Origin: Rhyacophila brunnea
Taxonomy: Eukaryota; Arthropoda; Insecta; Trichoptera; Rhyacophilidae
Direction: 5' to 3'
Assembly (NCBI GenBank): GCA_022495005.1
Contig: JAGYXB010001010.1
Coordinates: 806,001 to 870,000, forward strand
Length of the DNA stretch: 64,000 nucleotides
Shown: one piece after another, positions 1 through 11,397 of the stretch
Layout: every line of letters begins with the position of its first letter
Numbering within the stretch: the stretch's first letter is position 1
Notes under the pieces: generated by a model
Databases searched by the model: none
What the model was told of the DNA's origin: nothing
Seen by the model: only the letters and a program-made list of their open reading frames with translations
Made by a program: the position numbers and the translations under genes

Positions 1-420
1 GCACAGAAATTATCTCGTATATCGTATTTTCGCAACAAATTTGTCGTGTTTCGTAAAAAAAACGCGTGCTCGGTGAGAGGAAAGAAAATTTCTACAAAAA
101 GAGTGCAAAGAAAAGGAGCTTCGTCGTCAATATAGACGTTAAGATTATGGCTGATTAATCTCAGAGACAGGATTATAGGTGGCATTTTTTTCTCGTATGT
201 CTTCTTCAACTACTAAAAATAAATTGATGTGGTATATGGGTAGTAAGTGCATAAACTGCCTCTTTACATTTTCCAACCGTGTTTCAATTTACCATCACAA
301 TCGGTTCAATAATACTAATTTTAATTTATCCACTTCTAATCGATAGCAATAAAATATTAAAATGAGGCCATTGGTTGCCAAGAAAACTAGACTATTTTTT
401 TAATCACTTTAAAGATATCT
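1..420. other. No recognisable feature
   Basis: AT-rich noncoding sequence. I see no splice-bounded exon, RNA gene or repeat end. Confidence 0.5.
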
Positions 421-422
421 AA

Positions 423-640
423 AATCACCATCATCATCATCAGCCTGAATCTATCCACTGGCCTTTAGGAATCTTCAAGGCCTCTCCAAGCTGATTCCAC
501 TTCTATCGGTCCTGTGCGTTGGGTTGCCACGTACTTCCGCAGAACTTTATCATTTCATCGATCCAGCGGCCTCTACGTCTACCTTGCAGACGTTTTGTAC
601 ATCAGATGGTTGAACAGTTGCCGCTTTAGGTACAGTGGGA
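423..640 (-). mobile_element. Non-LTR retrotransposon 3'-end fragment
   Basis: It starts with CATCATCATCATCAGCCTGA and continues with diverged blocks (ATCCACTGGCCTTTAGGAAT, CGATCCAGCGG) of the kind seen at 43440, 45618, 62816 and the copy just downstream. On the minus strand these blocks correspond to the reverse-transcriptase C-terminus and its CAT-rich tail. Heavily diverged. Confidence 0.6.
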
Positions 641-689
641 GGTCAGTTTTAAAGACATTACATTATTAAGACAATATAGTATATTATAT

Positions 690-960
690 ATCATCATCAG
701 CCAGGGTCGATTAATTTCTGAACGAAGGCCTCCAATAGCTCTCTCCACTCTTGTCAGTTCCTAGTTAATTGCTGCCATATAATTCACCGAACTTTATGAG
801 GTTGTCTATCCAGCGGGTTTTAGAGCATCCTTGTGGGCATTTAATGTTTAATGACGGCATTTATCCAGCGGGTGTCCATGTCCAGCACATTGCCATTGCA
901 TCTGCTCAGTGATCTCTATCACATTGCGTACTCTTGTCTGTTCCCTCATCCATAAAATTC
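690..960 (-). mobile_element. Second non-LTR retrotransposon 3'-end fragment
   Basis: CATCATCAGCCAGGGTCGAT, CTCTCCACTCTTGTCAGTTC, TCTATCCAGCGGGTTTTAGA and CAGTGATCTCTATCAC align in order with the copies at 45618 and 62816. It has the same orientation as the fragment just upstream, so two independent insertions or a duplication. Confidence 0.65.
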
Positions 961-1046
961 AGGAAACATAAAACAGGTTATGTTCACCGCAAATATGTAC
1001 AAAGCAGCTAATCAATTTATCATCAAAAATTTATTCTATATAACCG

Positions 1047-1073
1047 TATATATATATATATATATATATATAA
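1047..1073. repeat. (TA)n microsatellite
   Basis: Uninterrupted alternating TA of about 27 bases. A second tract lies inside the hAT-like element near 28747. Confidence 0.9.
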
Positions 1074-1546
1074 TTTGAATTCATACTCGTATGTCTTCCT
1101 ACGTTATCTTCTTGTTTTATCTATTCGTATTCTGATGATAGGTTCATATGTATAGCTGTCAATATAAATGTCTTAATATTGTAACCATTCATAAGCTACC
1201 AGAAAACGTGTGACATGACATAATATAATGTGATGATTGCTAATTTACATGCAAAACCATCATAATTCACGTGAAAAGTTGTGTTTTATTAATATTATTT
1301 TTAAATGTTTTCTCACGCTATTCAAAATTCATTTAATTGCGGGTGGGAGGGAAAGATAAGGAAGGGGGGGGGGTCGCAGGTTCATTGGCTATGACAAAAA
1401 GAGTTCGCGTCAAGATAAATATTGGGTACCAGAGCCCTAAACCAAGTGGCAGTTAAAATATGACTAAAATATATAAGACAATGAGTGTATATTATATACA
1501 TATATTATAAAAACTTGTTGTCCTAGGTAAATATACTTACATATAG

Positions 1547-1978
1547 ATAATTACAAGATAAAAAGAACTTTTTATATACCACGTTTTTAAATTTTCTGTT
1601 GAATCATATAAACATGACAATTCTATGTATTAATAAATACTTTTTTTGTACTTGATAGAAATAGGTACTGAATAAATATTATAGAATACTGAAATGTCAT
1701 TTTAACATTTCATATTGATTTCCATAGTAACGCACTAATTTCTTCCAAAATAACTTTTCATATTGATTTCCATAGTAGTTAGAAATAACTGAAAATGAAT
1801 TCAATTCTACTTAAAGATGGCTAAAAGTATTAAAATAATGAATTGGCATCGTGTTCTGATATATTTATTATAAAAGTTTCAAATGTATAGCTAGTCGGGA
1901 AGTTAGTTAAAAATCAATTGCAAGATTTATACTGGATAAACAACCACCGGACAAACAAGAATACGAGCTAAGAAAAAT
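1547..1978 (-). repeat. Unclassified 0.45-kb dispersed repeat, copy 1
   Basis: Reverse complement of the copies at 7588 and 56761. Shared blocks include GTCCGGTGGTTGTTTATCC, AACACGATGCCAAT, TTTAGCCATCTTTAAGTAGA and AAAAGTTCTTTTTATCTTG. No long frame and no clear terminal inverted repeats. This copy carries a local duplication of the CTATGGAAATCAATATGAAA block. Confidence 0.75.
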
Positions 1979-2208
1979 GTGGTAAAATATGTGTGTTGTC
2001 AATAGTATGGAAGTTAATATTATGGAGTTAACATATTTTTCACTCGACCTGTAAATAATGGACAGTCGCAAGAATGTGTTAATTTGTGATTGATCTTTGA
2101 AAATAATATTTTTTATCACGTATAGATTAAAATAAAATTGTAACTTTATTTCCGTTATGAAAATATTTATGTCTAAAAATCTGCCGAGAAAGGGAAATTT
2201 TTGCATTA

Positions 2209-2292
2209 ACGCCGTGATTTTGAAACCAATACTGCTGTACGGCTGCGAAAAATGGAGCTGAAAGATTGTGACGTCTGGAAGATAATTCATCA
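2209..2292 (+). pseudogene. Non-LTR reverse transcriptase remnant (YGCE motif)
   Basis: The plus strand reads VILKPILLYGCEKWS before a stop. ILLYGCETW is a hallmark near the C-terminus of non-LTR reverse transcriptases, so this is the decayed coding region of an element whose tail may be at 2663-2830. Confidence 0.6.
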
Positions 2293-2662
2293 TCTCAGTT
2301 ACAACTTTTTCAGAGATTTTTTAATAGTTTTGAGTTAAACGAGTTTCAACAAATATGACAGGATAGAATTCCGGATAGCAAACACCTAAGCAGATTTATA
2401 AAATATGGTAATATGTACTGAAGACAAGTTGTATAGTCAGCCATGGAAATGGATGACTTATCTAAAGTAAGCAACACCGAATCATCATATTTCGAGAAGT
2501 ATTCGTATTAATTTCTTGTCGAAGTCAAGTGATTTATGTTAAATATAAACACACACATTCATATTAGAATACTTATTAGATATATATAATATGTAAATTG
2601 TTATTGATCATGGCTGGTTTTATCCGTTTCAATATAACGTTTTCTGCTCATGGAAACAGGCT

Positions 2663-2830
2663 AGACAGGTAGCTCGTAGAAGAGATAATCGCAGGACAAA
2701 TTTAGTCGTTCAGTGGTACCCAAATCGTATAAAACGTCCGAAATGTAAACCTAGAGGTCATTGGGTCGACGAAACAATTAAATTCAATAGAACAATATAC
2801 AAAACCAAACGCAATGGAATCAATTCGAAA
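2663..2830 (+). pseudogene. Non-LTR reverse transcriptase C-terminal remnant
   Basis: An open stretch reads RQVARRRDNRRTNLVVQWYP, then a basic segment and GHWVDETIKF. This follows the family pattern AGHVARR-DNRWT-...-RPxxRWxDDI. Distance from the YGCE remnant upstream suits one element with about 350 bp of scrambled sequence between. Confidence 0.65.
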
Positions 2831-4720
2831 CAAATTGTGGATATACCTATATCAAGGCTGGTTTTGAAGTATTATATTATTATCTTTATTTTAATTTATA
2901 TATATCCTTGAAGAATTGGCAGTTAAAATAAAATTATTAAAATTATTATGAATGGTGAAGATTTTTGTGTGATGTAGCAATAGGCTGCCTAGCAACAGAG
3001 ATAATTATAAAATAAATATTAACCAAAATTTGATATAGCCTTAACTCGAGGGTTATTTAGATTTATTAATTAATTAATTAATTTAAAAAGCTTTAGTACA
3101 CACTTTTTAGCGGTTTTAATTTATTGTTTGTGTATCATGTATATTTTCGCCAACTTTCATATTAGCTTTAAAGCTCAAATTATATTTTTAATTGCCTGTC
3201 CATTCTGAGGAGTGGGAAATAATCTGGAAATACTTACCCAAAACGTTGCATATACATTTAATTAAATTTATACGTTACAATAACCATCTTTAGCTTAGTC
3301 CTAAATCATCATCAATGAATGCTATAATCAAATATTTGTACTGGATTTATCAACTAACTCTCTCTACTTAATGTCAAACATAGACATTTTTTAATTCGGT
3401 ACCTACCCAACTATGCAGGAAACATCAGTGCATGGATTCTATTTACTCAATGATTTTTTGACCTGCCTATTCTACTTCCACCAAGTTCTTTGCATTGCTC
3501 TAATTTGCGGTTAATTGCCATTTATATGGTGTATATAGCATGACCGACACATTTTCTCATTGTAAATTGATTTTATTGCGTTGAAATTTTCTTACAAAAT
3601 GTAAAATTCAGCACTATATCGTCTCCTTCAATTGTAGCAGTCACAATTATTATATATATATTTCGGATCTCAGTCAATAATATTGTCATTATGGTTAAAT
3701 TATGTAAGTTGTACACAGCAAATAATAAAATAAATATTAAGAGGAGAGCCGATTAACACAAATAATGAGCAGCTGTAATGAAAGAAACAGTATTATAAAT
3801 AATATTTCCCCGCATTCGGGGAATTACAGTTATTTGTATTTTCAATCTAACTTCATATTCTCAGAGGAACAAGTAATATATACATTTCTATAATGTAATT
3901 CTTATAATCCTTTAATGAAGCATCAACTTCCGTATAAGTACATAATATTCCACACCAGAAGTACGAGTACCTATGTTGTTTCTTTTTCTTTATGTTGAAA
4001 AGTTTACTTATTGATAAAGTGTTGGTAGGGGTAGGGTTAGCGAGTAAATAAATTGTATTATCAACAACGAATAACTGTTTTTGTGTTTAATATTTTCTCA
4101 GTAAATAAGAACACTGTGGAAAACTTTTATGACAGTTGAAATAAATAATCTATTTGTAACACAGCAACATAACTTGGAATACGTAAACTGTATTTTCAGC
4201 TTACTGTGATAAAACACTCCGTCATCATAATTAAATGTGATTTTATTTGCCATTTCATAATTGTTTGTAGTACAATTAACTTGATTGCCTCTGAGAGCCA
4301 CCCTAAAGGTAGATTTATTTCTAGAATTAGCTCTCAGACTATAAAACCACTTCGTTAATAAATACGCACACACATTCTTACTTGCCCGCTATAAAGAAAA
4401 GCTGTAATGTAATAAAAACCGGCATTTTGTTTTATTTCATTGATTATTTTTAAAGTAGGTATATTATTATCAAAGTGGATTAGAAGATTTTAAACGTTTA
4501 CAAAAAATATTTTATACCTAGTATGTGTAACTTGACAGATTTTTTTTAATATTAAAGATCCCATTTATTATATTGTTTAATTATTTTTATATTTTAACAC
4601 TACAATAGGCCAAGAGGTCAAATTATAGTAGGTACTATAAATATCTATGTATAGTGAAACCATCACGTAAATACCGAGGCTTGAGAATATAATAATTATT
4701 ATAACCTCACCGGAAAACAT
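2831..4720. other. Noncoding AT-rich stretch
   Basis: No gene or bounded repeat seen. A short TTAA tetranucleotide run lies at about 3065-3082. The open frame on the minus strand at 4098-4373 has no coding bias. Confidence 0.5.
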
Positions 4721-4724
4721 ACCC

Positions 4725-4800
4725 AGAGCTTCGTTATGAGAAGCCAATACTCTACGCATTGGACTACGAAGGTCGCCTACGAGAGAAGAGGCTACGGCGG
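4725..4800 (-). repeat. tRNA-like fragment, probable SINE head
   Basis: On the minus strand TCGTAGTCCAATGCGTAGAG followed by TATTGGCTTCTCATAACGAAG resembles the D-arm and anticodon-arm half of a tRNA. No intact B box or acceptor stem, so not a functional tRNA gene. Confidence 0.4.
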
Positions 4801-5629
4801 GGTGATAAAGGCTTTATTATTCCTTGTTGCTTGGAATAGGTACACATAAACTTTATAAAAAATATATTTGACGTAATATGTAGAATATAATGATGTATTG
4901 ATTTTTTTAATAATAAAAATAAATAAATTTAAGAGAAATAATACACTGTGGACATAACAATGCAAAATTTAGGACGTTCACAACATAAATTTTAATATTT
5001 CTCACGTCGTAAATATTATTATTGGCATATTAAATGATAGTGATATTTTTTTAATACGAGTTGTTTAGTAAATTATTTGAACATGGATTTAAATTTTTTT
5101 TTGATTATTTGATTATTTGCTTTATTAGATAGTATCAATAAATTATGTATATCCCTTATTATACTTAAAAATATAAAAAATACTGAAGAAAACAAATAAC
5201 ATTGAAACATTCAATTTATTGATATCATAATATTACATTATATGAATTCATAACTGTTTCAAAAAAGTATTTTTATATGCCCGTAGAGGACCTAAACAGA
5301 TGGCTCTAAGTCACAAAACAACTATTATTTATACCATTCTCAGCATTCATTGAGCCCCCATACGTGTGTAGACATCTACACTTATGTTGCATATTTAACG
5401 CACACTGGGACCAAAACATGGAAGTAATATGTCAGATGGAACAGGAAGAAATCACCAAGTTGAACGAAATCCTGCGAAACCGTAATATAAAATTTCACTT
5501 AAAGACACAATTGATTAAATGCAATGTCTGCCATTTTTTTCTATACCATGGAATCTCACTCAAGCATCACATATTATAAAAGTAAAATATTTTTTTATAG
5601 TAGCTTGATTTGGAAGAGCGCTGATGAGC

Positions 5630-5835
5630 AGGTATTAAAGGCCAATAATTAAAATGTGTCGTAATTAGTATGTCACCAAGTAGCACAGTGGACAATGTGA
5701 ACGGGGCGTAAACCCAAGAGATGCAGCTTTGATTCCTACCGGGTGTCGTAATTTTTTCAAAAAGATTTTTTCTATTGGTTATAATATATTTTCTTGAAGT
5801 GTTTTTCAAAATTATGTATGTAAAAGATTTTGGTT
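5630..5835 (+). mobile_element. tRNA-derived SINE, family A
   Basis: The 5' part (GCCAATAATTAAAATGTGTC, AGCACAGTGGACAATG) leads to a degenerate B box TTTGATTCCTACC, then GGGTGTCGTAATTTTTTC and a tail ending CAAAATTATGTATGT. The same order recurs at 8880, 34190, 46905, 47180, 50020 and 58210. The tRNA-like head plus shared unrelated tail is the definition of a SINE. Confidence 0.65.
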
Positions 5836-6742
5836 GTGATTTTACCGAACGACAAAGAATGGATTTCAAAACTCCAGAAGTCTTCTTCATTGTGAAGAAT
5901 CCACATCTTCAATTCTTTAGCCACATCGTTCGAAATTACTAATGTACACTGCTTCAGTTGATCATACATTGGAAGATAGCGGTCCAAAATAAAACAAGAA
6001 AAAAAACCGCATTCTTTCAAGGCTAGATAATTTGAGCCAATTATTTGGCGCAAGTGCAGAGTTATGCAATGAAAATGTCGGATATTTAACAAATCTAGCT
6101 AACCATAGATAAAGGGGTCATATGATATCACAGAGGGTAACTAATAACTAACTAACTAATAGTCACTCGATAAATAAACATTTGAGTAAATATGTAAAAA
6201 TCAGAGATAAATTCTTGGTTAGGATAAAATTACTGATATATAATAATGGTTTTTGAATAGATAATCATAATTTTGTAAAAACCACGATTGGTTTGGGTCA
6301 CAACTTTTATAATATAAAAATTAATGGGTCTCTCATATTTACGACGTTCAAAATATTTGCACGCGAGACCCTCCCTTTAAATCCGGAGATAGTAATTTTG
6401 CGAAATCACTCTACTCCATCAAATTTAACCTAGGGAAATTTTCAAGTGCCCTCTTTTGGGGGAGATATGAATAAAAATATATAAAAAGGGATTTGAGGGG
6501 CTGATTTAATGAATGCGTTTCGTTTTTATGACCACTTATTGTATTCTTCATCATTTATTCACTCAAAAGCAGATCAATCTTGAGACTTTGCGGAGAATTC
6601 TTGTACGGTAGGTAAACAGCAAATTTAATTAATCTCTCAGCCGAGAATAAAAATAAATTAAGAAATAATTTCTACCAACTGCATTTTCATAAAAAAAATA
6701 TATGTACTTTACAATATCTATATATGCATTTAAAGCGCGAAT

Positions 6743-7334
6743 CAAATTAAGGTGCATGTCACCTACTGTCACGCCGTCGCGGCGATAAACTAAGTCTATG
6801 GTTTTGTCTTTTGCAGAATATTTTGAACGAGCATTATCTCCTTTAATTCACTGAAAAATGACACTGATGGACAGTGCCAACTATAATGTATTAGTAATTT
6901 GAATTAATATTAATTATTCATGCTAATTTCAATTAATTTTATCAGTTTCTACATGTGTGTTCGTTAAAATGACTTCCAACATGACATTCATAGATAATAT
7001 TTTGAACAGAACCCAACCTGCAGACCATAGAAGGTGATTTTGACATGACCGTCAAAAAGCGTAGGTATGTAGAAGGTGATAAAAACGTCAATTGAGTCAT
7101 GCAGGTGTCGATTCAGTAGAGTTCAGCGTGAGGTGACCTCATTATTGTTCTGGTGATTTCGGCAGATTTTGCCAACTGACAATATTAGTTTAAAGGTTCA
7201 AAATGTTTTACTGGATGGGAGCATCAGTCTGATAATAATTTAAACACCAAGAAAAATGACATTACACATTTTTTTCCCTTAGCGGCAGCTTACTGTGACG
7301 TCACGTAATAGTCAGCGACATGCACCTCAATTTG
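6743..7334. mobile_element. Nonautonomous element with terminal inverted repeats (about 592 bp)
   Basis: The left end CAAATTAAGGTGCATGTC matches the reverse complement of the right end, CAAATTGAGGTGCATGTC, with one mismatch over 18. Similarity is weaker inward. No coding region inside. Superfamily not determined because the target duplication cannot be separated from the inverted repeat. Confidence 0.55.
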
Positions 7335-7587
7335 GTTTGTGCTTAAATTTTCCAAGACGCTTATATGACATAGTTAAATGGCCAATCAGAGCTCAGTAAA
7401 TTATCACTCGAGCTGCGAGACTATTAATTTCTCACCGATACCATGCAATTATTTTAAAATTGTACGTCAATTCTACATGATACCTTCAAAGCAAAAGCAA
7501 TCTTGCAATAATTTTAGAGTTGAAATTGGTCTAAATAAAATAAAATATATAATAGAGTCAAATACAATGATATTCGGTATTTTACAA

Positions 7588-8044
7588 CGTTTTTATTAGC
7601 TCGTCTTGTTATTTGTCCGGTGGTTGTTTATCCGGTACAAATCTTGCAATCGATTTTTAACTAATTTCCCGACTAGCTAGACATTTTAAACTTTTAGAAT
7701 ATATCAGAACACGATGCCAATACATTTTTAATACTTTTAGCCATCTTTAAGTAGAATTGAATTCATTTTCAGTTAATTCTGTTTTGTATGAAAAGTTATT
7801 TCGGAAGAAATCCGTAATCCAATCCAATATTATTGGTTGCTAACTGGGTCGTCCTAGCAACTAAATTAATAATATATACATGCGTTACTATGGAAATCAA
7901 ATGAAATTTCAATATTCAGTATTTCTATATTTGTTTGTTTGTTTTTTATTTACTTCATATCAAGTACAAGTTTGAGCATATTAATTCAACAGAAAATTTA
8001 AAAACGTTGTGTATAAAAAGTTCTTTTTATCTTGTAATTATTTA
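7588..8044 (+). repeat. Unclassified 0.45-kb dispersed repeat, copy 2
   Basis: It aligns from TTAGCTCG through TTTTATCTTGTAATTATTT with copies at 1547 (inverted) and 56761. The 7-bp block CTAGCAAC in its middle is preserved in copy 3. Confidence 0.8.
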
Positions 8045-8699
8045 AACTATATTTATATAGAGGTTTTGCAATTCAACAGCTTATAAAACAAATGAATGAA
8101 TAAGTCTACTTTCTTTACAACTTAATTATTATATAGGCGAGTATGACATTTGAAAATTATTTGCAGTCATAGCATCAAAATAATGATAGTATAGTAATTT
8201 TCACGTTTTTTTTTTTAAGTCAAAATGGAGACCATTGTCATTTATTTGGCATTTATATATTAAAAATAGTGCACTGTAGGAAAAATTATGCAGATATATA
8301 TGTATCAATCGATGAGGATGAATATTTATAGGAGGACGTTGTTTTATAAGTTCTTAAAATAGGGTATACTTTGTAATTTTTGTATTTAATTTTTATACTC
8401 GTGATCATGGTAGAACTTCTTCCATCTTTCCTTGACCTTTCGGGCTCATTGCAGAGGCGACTCTTAACAGATCTTTGTATATTGTTTGAATACTATTTCT
8501 TTATTTTTTCATGTCACTTTGTGTACGTCTGATGTAAGTGTTGAATAATTAAAGAAGTAAATAATTAAAATTGAAAAATACAAGCCGTGGTACGACAGTT
8601 TTGAATTGTCACATTTAATTTTTTTTTTATTAATTATTATCAGTTGCAGTTTGAATTAATAAAATGTGATCTCATTTTAAGACTTTAATTAACCATTTT

Positions 8700-8878
8700 T
8701 TTTATTCAACGAATAGTTCACAAGATTTAAGAATGTAACATTCTAATTATTGAACATACATAATTCTGAAAACACTTCAGAGAAAATATATTATAACCAA
8801 TAGAAAAAATCTTAATAATAAAGTAATACCTACCTACTTTGATTTGAAATACAAAATCCGATCGCCAATAGTAGGTTA
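8700..8878 (-). mobile_element. SINE family A tail (minus strand)
   Basis: The tail blocks TATTCAACGAATAGTTCACA, AGAATGTAACATTCT and TTGAACATACATAATTC are the reverse complement of the family A 3' end. It abuts a plus-strand copy, making a tail-out head-to-head pair. Confidence 0.6.
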
Positions 8879-8879
8879 A

Positions 8880-9046
8880 TTTGGAAAACGCTTCAGTGAA
8901 TATTAAAAGCCAATAGTTTAAATTTGTCACAATTAAGTATGAGTCCTTTAGCATAATGGAGTATGTGAGTGGGAGCGATACCCGTGAGATGCAGGTTCGT
9001 TTTAATATTATATTTTCTAAGAAGTGTTTCCAAAATTATGAATGTT
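8880..9046 (+). mobile_element. SINE family A (plus strand)
   Basis: GCCAATAGTTTAAATTTGTC, TTTAGCATAATGGAGTATG and a B-box-like GATGCAGGTTCG precede the tail GAAGTGTTTCCAAAATTATG. It parallels the copy at 5630 block by block. Confidence 0.65.
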
Positions 9047-9049
9047 CAT

Positions 9050-10380
9050 TTTAAGTCGTATGTGAGACTACATATATATTATTATTTTTAAGTAAATGAT
9101 TACCCACGACCGTCGGCCACCATGGTAGCTATTTATATATATCTTGCAGAAATAAAAAAAAATTTTTATTCATATAATTTTATTATAAAAATATTTATTC
9201 ATATAAGTTTTTTTTTGCAATATTTTAACACGTTACAGTAGCTTAATACAATAGATTTCTCGAAATTTCTCTTATCGAAAATCGTATCAAATCTAAACCG
9301 TCTGAAAATAAACTGAAAAAAGCATCTACAGTAATATTTTTTACATGTAGGCGATTATTATATTTGGCACTTTCCATATCGTATTACGTATAATATTTAA
9401 TTTACAATAAACTCCAATTTACATTATTAAAAACTTAGAGGATAAATGGATATACAATAATCAATATTGAATAATAAAATATTATTTAAATGTCAATCAA
9501 ATAATTAATTTATTATCTCGACCGTTTAATAGTTTTAGTAAACAGTGAATAAAATAATTTGTAATTTCGTTTAGGATATGATAATATTTAAATTACATGT
9601 TAGTTTTTTTGCGGTAATAAATAATAAGAATTTATTTACTAATGGACAATTTTTTAATTAAAAAAATTTCAATATTAAAATAAAAAAGCCAATGAAATAG
9701 GTAAATATATGAATGCCAATTTATAATATGTAACCAATTTTACTTTTATTATAATATTTCTGTAAAATGTATTTTTTAGCCATATACATATGCTGTATTT
9801 TATTTTAAGTTAGCATATAGGTACCTACATAATCATTGCAGAACAAGCCAATGATTCTGTAAAGTTACAAACATGGATTTAATATATTATATTATGTATA
9901 TAACCTTATTGCAATGTAGGTATAGTTCAATTTCCGATTACATTCACCTGTTTACATCATAATGAAATTTGAATCGGCAGATCTTGTCGTTCATGAGGGC
10001 TCTTTTACTATGTGTCCATTAGTAAGTCAATGATAATGAGGTAAGTCTTAATGGCTGTAGGGATAGAGGTACATGAACAGCCTTTTTACGAGAAATACTC
10101 GATAGCCGTTTACTTAACCTAATTTGAATTAAACGAATTTACAAAATAAACATGTTAATTTGCCAGAGACTGAATTGTGATTTAATGTTTCATTCTTTAG
10201 AGACCGATGCTCCGACAATATTCTACCGTCGGCACGTTTTTGGAATTGGCAATTGCACCTATTTGATTTTTTCTTAAAAGTCAAAAGCAAATGCGTATTT
10301 CTTTTCAGTAGGCATAGTAAATTCGTCAAACACAATTCCAAAATTACTCTAAGTAATTTATGTTGAAATGTCGCTCACCG
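9050..10380. other. Noncoding AT-rich stretch
   Basis: No exon or complete repeat recognised. A short direct duplication of TATTCATATAA occurs near 9167-9208. Confidence 0.5.
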
Positions 10381-10500
10381 TTTTTGGGTAGTAGAATTTT
10401 TGCTTTTGAAGCCATGGGTCATGAGTTCCAATCCCGCGTCTGGCCAATTCACATGTTGCTTGAATCCATAGACTGATACGTTAAGCAAATTACCAACACC
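10381..10500 (+). mobile_element. tRNA-derived SINE, family B, diverged copy
   Basis: GCCATGGGTCATGAGTTCCA, ATCCCGCGTCTGGCC and AATTCACATGTTG correspond to the B-box and following region of the family B copies at 12040 and 31196. The 3' tail is not evident. Confidence 0.5.
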
Positions 10501-10755
10501 ATTTTTTCTTAACCCTTCAACATACATAGTACTTGATTTGGATAAATTTATTTTGTAACAGTTGAACTACGAATTGTCTGATTCGGCTACTTTATTAAAA
10601 ACCTCTATGTATTGAAGTTTCGGTAGAAAATAAAAGACCCCGCATTTGAGGCATTTGGTAGTATTGTTCATCTGTTATTATTACTTCTTTAGTTTTATTA
10701 GAGTTTTTTTTGTTTAATTATAATTACAAAAAAAATCCAAAGCATCGTGTGGAAG

Positions 10756-10761
10756 TTTATT
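10756..10761 (-). promoter_or_regulatory. Candidate polyadenylation signal AATAAA
   Basis: A minus-strand AATAAA lies about 415 bp beyond the second TGA of the tetraspan gene. In DNA this AT-rich the hexamer is common by chance, so it is only a candidate for the transcript end. Confidence 0.2.
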
Positions 10762-11175
10762 GTTGGACGAAAAATTAAATGGTATTTTAGTAATATTCAT
10801 ATTTGGAAAAATAAAAGTACATTGATGGGGGTTAAAAAACTCTTTCGGTTCTTTTAGATGACTCATAGGTACATAATAAATTATGAACGCATTTAAAAAA
10901 GAATGATTCTTCATAACACTTTTGTTGTCTACTGAAAATGATTATACTTAACGTAAAATGTTATTATTTTTAGATATTATTTATGGTTTTCAAAAATAAA
11001 TATTATTATAATATAAATTCTTCAACATTTTAATAGTTGCATTTTGATAATCATGCAACAGTGATATCTGACTTGTCCACATTTGATAAATTCATCTTAT
11101 TAATTATAAAAACACGAGGTAGTTGTTCTTGAGATACGTGATGATACGTAATGATATTGTTATAGCAATGAATGT

Positions 11176-11310
11176 TCACTGTGTGTGGCTGGAGTCAGAG
11201 TCTTGTGGGGATGGGGTCGGGCTGGTGGTGGTGTCGTCCCTGGCCAGCAGCGTGTCGTGCTCGGCCGGCGGAGACGACTCCACGCATTCTGGCACCAACA
11301 CGGACATGTA
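11176..11310 (-). other. In-frame GC-rich extension after the TGA stop (possible readthrough tail or 3' UTR)
   Basis: Directly after the exon 6 stop, the same frame is open for 44 codons to a second TGA at 11178-11176. The encoded stretch begins YMSVLVPECVESSPPAEH and is rich in Ser, Thr, Pro and Asp. GC is about 60 percent or more and most third positions are G or C, unlike the AT-rich DNA just beyond. It could be a readthrough tail, an alternative C-terminus, or a GC-rich 3' UTR. The plus strand also has an open frame here, but it shares the wobble position with this one. Confidence 0.45.
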
Positions 11311-11397
11311 TCATAGCTCGATGGCCTCTGGCTCCTTCCAGGATACGCCTGACTTCAGTAAGTGGTAGAATCTCATCACACCCCAAATGACAAAAAC
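11311..11397 (-). CDS. Exon 6 (last) of the tetraspan gene, ending at TGA
   Basis: The acceptor is TTGTTTCAATTAAG (an AAG type, weaker than CAG). The 28 codons VFVIWGVMRFYHLLK then SGVSWKEPEAIEL complete membrane segment 4 and a short cytosolic tail. The stop TGA is at 11313-11311. The same frame continues open for 44 more codons with coding-like composition. A Harbinger-like MITE ends about 110 bp upstream of the acceptor. Confidence 0.82.
   Translation of the reverse strand, partial: VFVIWGVMRFYHLLKSGVSWKEPEAIEL

Noticed and set aside
11123..11368. Plus-strand open frame of about 80 codons with high GC3 and a GTAAGT after it
   Set aside because: It lies antisense to the last exon and its in-frame extension and shares their third codon positions, so the GC3 signal is borrowed. 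The minus-strand exon fits a six-exon protein; the plus frame has no partner exon.
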